Of a stretch of DNA of 64,000 bases, positions 61,265-64,000 are shown piece by piece (position 1 is the stretch's first letter; each line of letters starts with the position of its first letter). Both the position numbers and the translations under genes were made by a program. The notes under the pieces were generated by a model. That model saw nothing but the letters and a program-made list of their open reading frames with translations. It ran no database searches and was not told where the DNA came from. The stretch lies in the NCBI RefSeq assembly GCF_003426815.1, contig NZ_QKYK01000009.1:62001-126000 (forward strand), read 5' to 3'. Source of the DNA: Desertimonas flava (GTDB lineage Bacteria; Actinomycetota; Acidimicrobiia; Acidimicrobiales; Ilumatobacteraceae).

Positions 61265-62890
61265 TTGCCATTGGCACTCGTGGCTGCCCCCACCCGAGTG
61301 TCGCGTCGGCGGTTCATCTCGCTCGGCGGCGCCGTCGCCGCCGGGCTCACAGGGAGTGGCATCGCCCGCGGAGCCGCAGGCGGCGTGCGCTTCTTCGGCA
61401 CGTCGGCCGAACCGCCGATCACCCGGGATCCCTTCACCCTCGGCGTCGCGTCCGGCGACCCGTGGCCCGGCAGCGTGGTGTTGTGGACCAGGCTCCTCCC
61501 CCGCCCCGACCGGATCGACGATCCGGGACTGGGACAGCGATCCGTGGACGTCGCCTGGCAGATCGCCACCGACCCCTCGATGCGAGTCATCGAGCGCCAC
61601 GGCGTCGCACGAGCCGAGCCGGCGCACGGCCACTCGGTGCATGTCACGGCCGACGGCCTGCGGCCGGGCCGCGAGTACTGGTACCGCTTCCGGACCGGAT
61701 CCTGGCTCAGTCCGATCGGGCGGACGAAGACCGCACCGGCGACCGACGCCACGCCCGCTCGGCTCGACCTGATCGCTGCGTCATGCCAGTCGTGGGCGGC
61801 CGGCTACTACACCGCGCATCGTCACATCGCCGCGGAGCATCCCGACGTGGTGGTGTTCCTCGGCGATTACATCTACGAGCGCCCGATCACGGCCACCGAC
61901 TGCGCCCGGCTCCTGCCGACCGACCTGCCCCCGCACCTCGCGACGGAGACCGACACCCTCGAGCGCTACCGCGCCCAGTACGCGTGGTACCGGCAGGATC
62001 CCGACCTGCAGGCGAGCCACCGCGCGGCGCCATGGGTCGTCACGTGGGACGACCACGAGGTGCAGGACAACTACGCAGGCTTTGACAACGTGAGCGGCCT
62101 CGCCGATGATCGCTTCGCCGCTCGCCGGGCCGCGGCCTACCAGGCGTACTGGGAGCACCTGCCGCTGCGCAGCCGTCCACCGATCGGGCCGTCGATGACG
62201 ATGCACCGGCGTCTCGACTTCGGCACGTTGCTGCTGCTCGAGGTGCTCGACACCCGCCAGTTCCGCTCACGTCAGATGTCGGGAGCCGGATGGACGGCCG
62301 ACGCCCCGGGCCGGCGCGACCCCGGGCGGACCATGCTCGGCGACTCCCAGCAGCGCTGGCTCGAGGCTGGCCTACGAACCTCACCGGCGACGTGGAACGT
62401 GATCGCCCAGCAGGTCATGCTCGGCCGCATCGCCATCGAGTCGACCGACGGCCCACTCCACAACGTCGACACCTGGGACGGCTATCCCGTCGCGCAGCGC
62501 CGCATGCACGACGCCCTTGCGGCGACTGCCAACCCGGTGGTGCTCACCGGCGACCTGCACGCCGGCTACGCCCTCGATGTGACGGCCGCAATCCGCCACG
62601 ACTCCGACCGCGACGTGACGCCGATCGCCGCCGAGTTCGCCGCCACGTCGATCAGCAGCGGCGGTGACGGGAGTGACGAGTCAGCGACCCATCGCCGTCT
62701 GCTGCGCAGCAACCCCCACCTGCACTACGCCAAACCGCGCCGCGGCTATCTGCGCTGCCGAGTGTCGCCGCGCGAGATGACGGTCGACTTCCGCACCGTT
62801 CTCCGCGTCGAGCGCGATGCTCACTCGCCGGTGTCGACAGACCGTTCGTTCGTCGTCGAGGCCGGCCGCCGGGGAATTCACACCGCGTAG
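61265..62890 (+). CDS. PhoD-like alkaline phosphatase D, Tat-exported
   Basis: About 541 residues. A twin-arginine signal SRRRFISLGGAVAAGLTGSG lies at about residues 13-32. Then an N-terminal PhoD domain (PFTLGVASGDPWPGSVVLWTR) and the metallophosphatase core: CQSWAAGYYTAHRHIA, VFLGDYIYE, VTWDDHEVQDNYAG, VLTGDLHAGY, which hold the Ca/Fe ligands. Periplasmic-side phosphodi- or monoesterase for phosphorus scavenging. The listed start is TTG; no ATG is available and a second TTG or a GTG (61280) is possible. Divergent from gntR; the GntR site lies 94 nt upstream. Confidence 0.9.
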   Translation: MPLALVAAPTRVSRRRFISLGGAVAAGLTGSGIARGAAGGVRFFGTSAEPPITRDPFTLGVASGDPWPGSVVLWTRLLPRPDRIDDPGLGQRSVDVAWQIATDPSMRVIERHGVARAEPAHGHSVHVTADGLRPGREYWYRFRTGSWLSPIGRTKTAPATDATPARLDLIAASCQSWAAGYYTAHRHIAAEHPDVVVFLGDYIYERPITATDCARLLPTDLPPHLATETDTLERYRAQYAWYRQDPDLQASHRAAPWVVTWDDHEVQDNYAGFDNVSGLADDRFAARRAAAYQAYWEHLPLRSRPPIGPSMTMHRRLDFGTLLLLEVLDTRQFRSRQMSGAGWTADAPGRRDPGRTMLGDSQQRWLEAGLRTSPATWNVIAQQVMLGRIAIESTDGPLHNVDTWDGYPVAQRRMHDALAATANPVVLTGDLHAGYALDVTAAIRHDSDRDVTPIAAEFAATSISSGGDGSDESATHRRLLRSNPHLHYAKPRRGYLRCRVSPREMTVDFRTVLRVERDAHSPVSTDRSFVVEAGRRGIHTA

Positions 62891-62893
62891 CGG

Positions 62894-63274
62894 TCAGACG
62901 CCGATGAGCTCAATGCGATTCCCGAACGGGTCGTGCACGAACCCGCGCTCGGTCCCGGGGGTCTCGTCCGACCAGGTGATGTCGAGGCCGGCGTCGGCGA
63001 CGAGTCGACGGAGCCCTTCCACTACCAGCGCGGGGTGCGCCTTACGAGCCGGCCGGAAGTCGGCATCGACGCCGACGTGGAGCTGCACGTCGCCGGCGAC
63101 GAACCAGCAGCCACCCCGGGCAGCCATCGCCGCCGGCTTGGGCAGCTCCGCGAACCCGAGCGCTCCGACGTAGAACCGGCGCGCCTCCGCTTCTCCCCCG
63201 GCGGGGATGGCAAGCTGGACGTGGTCGATCGCCCGCCATCTCGACGAGCCGGAATGTTGGGGGACGTCGCTCAC
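62894..63274 (-). CDS. VOC (glyoxalase/bleomycin-resistance-like) family protein
   Basis: 126 residues from the GTG giving [23 protein letters not shown]; the frame stays open 12 codons further to a TTG. Single VOC domain: [34 protein letters not shown], and the end [17 protein letters not shown] with the metal-binding Glu; first ligand His in IDHVQLA. Reaction unknown (isomerase, dioxygenase or binding protein). The GntR site at 63272-63293 overlaps this start codon, so the transcript would have to be leaderless or the real start is lower down. Convergent with the phosphatase gene (3-nt gap). Confidence 0.83.
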   Translation of the reverse strand: MSDVPQHSGSSRWRAIDHVQLAIPAGGEAEARRFYVGALGFAELPKPAAMAARGGCWFVAGDVQLHVGVDADFRPARKAHPALVVEGLRRLVADAGLDITWSDETPGTERGFVHDPFGNRIELIGV

Positions 63275-63293
63275 TTGTATTAGAGTTGTATAC
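63272..63293 (+). promoter_or_regulatory. putative GntR operator 2 (VOC-aconitase gap)
   Basis: CACTTGTATTAGAGTTGTATAC: two exact TTGTAT half-sites with 11-nt spacing. Same sequence as site 1 apart from two bases. 70 nt upstream of the aconitase ATG and overlapping the VOC start; likely at or near the -35/-10 of the aconitase promoter. Confidence 0.7.
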
Positions 63294-63363
63294 GTCAGCG
63301 GAGACGTCAAGTCCCCCGGCCTCTCCCAGCCCAGCCGCCTCTCCCAGAAGGAGCGCCCATTCC

Positions 63364-64000
63364 ATGAGCACCGTCAGCGCCTCCACCCCCATCGAACTCG
63401 TCGAGGGCGTGTACGCCTCGCTTCCCGACCGGGTCGCTCAAGGACGCGAGCGGTTCGGCCGCCCGCTCACCCTCACCGAGAAGATCCTCCTCAACCACCT
63501 GTCGAGCGACAATCAGGACATCGAACGGGCCACGACGTACAACGACTTCCGTCCCGACCGCGTCGCCATGCAGGACGCCACCGCCCAGATGGCGCTGCTG
63601 CAGTTCATGACGGCCGGGCTGCCGGAGGTCGCCGCACCGTCGACGGTGCACTGCGACCATCTCATCCAGGCGAAGGTCGGCGCGACGATCGACCTCGGTG
63701 TCGCCGTCGACACCAACAAGGAGGTGTACGACTTCCTCCGCTCGGTGTCGGCGAAGTACGGCATCGGCTTCTGGGGTCCGGGCAGCGGCATCATCCACCA
63801 GGTCGTGCTCGAGAACTACGCCTTCCCCGGGGGCATGATGATCGGCACCGACTCCCACACGCCCAACGCCGGCGGCCTCGGCATGGTCGCCATCGGCGTC
63901 GGTGGTGCCGATGCCGTCGACGTGATGACCGGCTTCCCGTTCAACGTGCGCTTCCCGAAGGTCATCGGCGTGCGCCTCACCGGCACCCTGTCGGGCTGGT
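63364..64000 (+). CDS. acn: aconitate hydratase, mitochondrial type (3' end outside window)
   Basis: First 212 residues; the gene runs off the window. ATG preceded by AGAAGGAG. Converts citrate to isocitrate in the TCA cycle with a 4Fe-4S cluster. The visible part, with [68 protein letters not shown] and [12 protein letters not shown], follows eukaryotic mitochondrial aconitase rather than the longer AcnA/IRP type. The cluster cysteines lie downstream. Expression is probably set by the GntR/HutC site 70 nt upstream, unlike the known AcnR (TetR) control in corynebacteria. Confidence 0.93.
   Translation, partial: MSTVSASTPIELVEGVYASLPDRVAQGRERFGRPLTLTEKILLNHLSSDNQDIERATTYNDFRPDRVAMQDATAQMALLQFMTAGLPEVAAPSTVHCDHLIQAKVGATIDLGVAVDTNKEVYDFLRSVSAKYGIGFWGPGSGIIHQVVLENYAFPGGMMIGTDSHTPNAGGLGMVAIGVGGADAVDVMTGFPFNVRFPKVIGVRLTGTLSGW

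Overview
The window is a high-GC, gene-dense stretch of a free-living actinobacterial chromosome. Mycothiol synthase (MshD), a DUF3499 protein, many GTG starts with GTGA/ATGA overlaps, Tat-dependent binding proteins and a fatty acyl-CoA reductase/HAD fusion all point to Actinobacteria. The overall gene content suggests class Acidimicrobiia (Ilumatobacter-like), which is an inference. No prophage, plasmid, insertion-sequence transposase or CRISPR array was seen.

Layout. 1-4.9 kb: tldD (partial)/tldE, a class-V aminotransferase, an aldo/keto reductase and a divergent PRPP synthetase. 5.6-9.5 kb: histidine operon hisC-hisB-hisH-hisA-hisF on the minus strand; PRPP synthetase lies next to it and makes the pathway's first substrate. 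9.5-14 kb: a small helical protein, a candidate structured RNA, then a translationally coupled mshD-pepF-rlmN run. 14-21 kb: an M23 peptidase, an ABC ATPase, an SRPBCC/DUF3499 pair, thrH, an MFS transporter, tRNA-Val(CAC), an aldo/keto reductase and a J-domain membrane protein. 21.3-28.2 kb: a putrescine-type operon (aminobutyraldehyde dehydrogenase, potA-potD-potB-potC, 2-hydroxyacid dehydrogenase). 28.3-31.2 kb: two secreted proteins that share a four-cysteine domain with a third at 50.4-52.2 kb. 31.4-37.2 kb: ald, long-chain acyl-CoA ligase, murF and ddl.

37.4-44.7 kb: a TetR regulator faces a plus-strand lipid-type cluster (acyl-CoA reductase/HAD fusion, Zn-dehydrogenase, LarA-like protein, PlsC-like acyltransferase) across a perfect 30-nt operator palindrome. 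44.9-49.5 kb: branched-chain amino-acid-type ABC transporter with a fused LivM-LivG. 49.6-58.5 kb: LysM lipoprotein, secreted four-Cys protein and gltB-gltD. 58.8-64 kb: crotonase, nitroreductase, and a GntR/HutC regulator whose promoter carries the same direct-repeat operator as the gap between a VOC protein and a mitochondrial-type aconitase, which runs off the end.

The most unusual content is between the genes. There are four copies of a long, almost perfect palindrome just downstream of stop codons, three copies of a ~125-140 bp repeat that abuts start or stop codons (one fills the gltB-gltD gap), a 299-bp element with terminal inverted repeats between murF and ddl, tandem hairpin units after ddl, and a 22-23 bp repeat scattered through the lipid cluster. 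Start codons are my choices from overlaps, ribosome sites and family alignment; functions are from motif recognition only.
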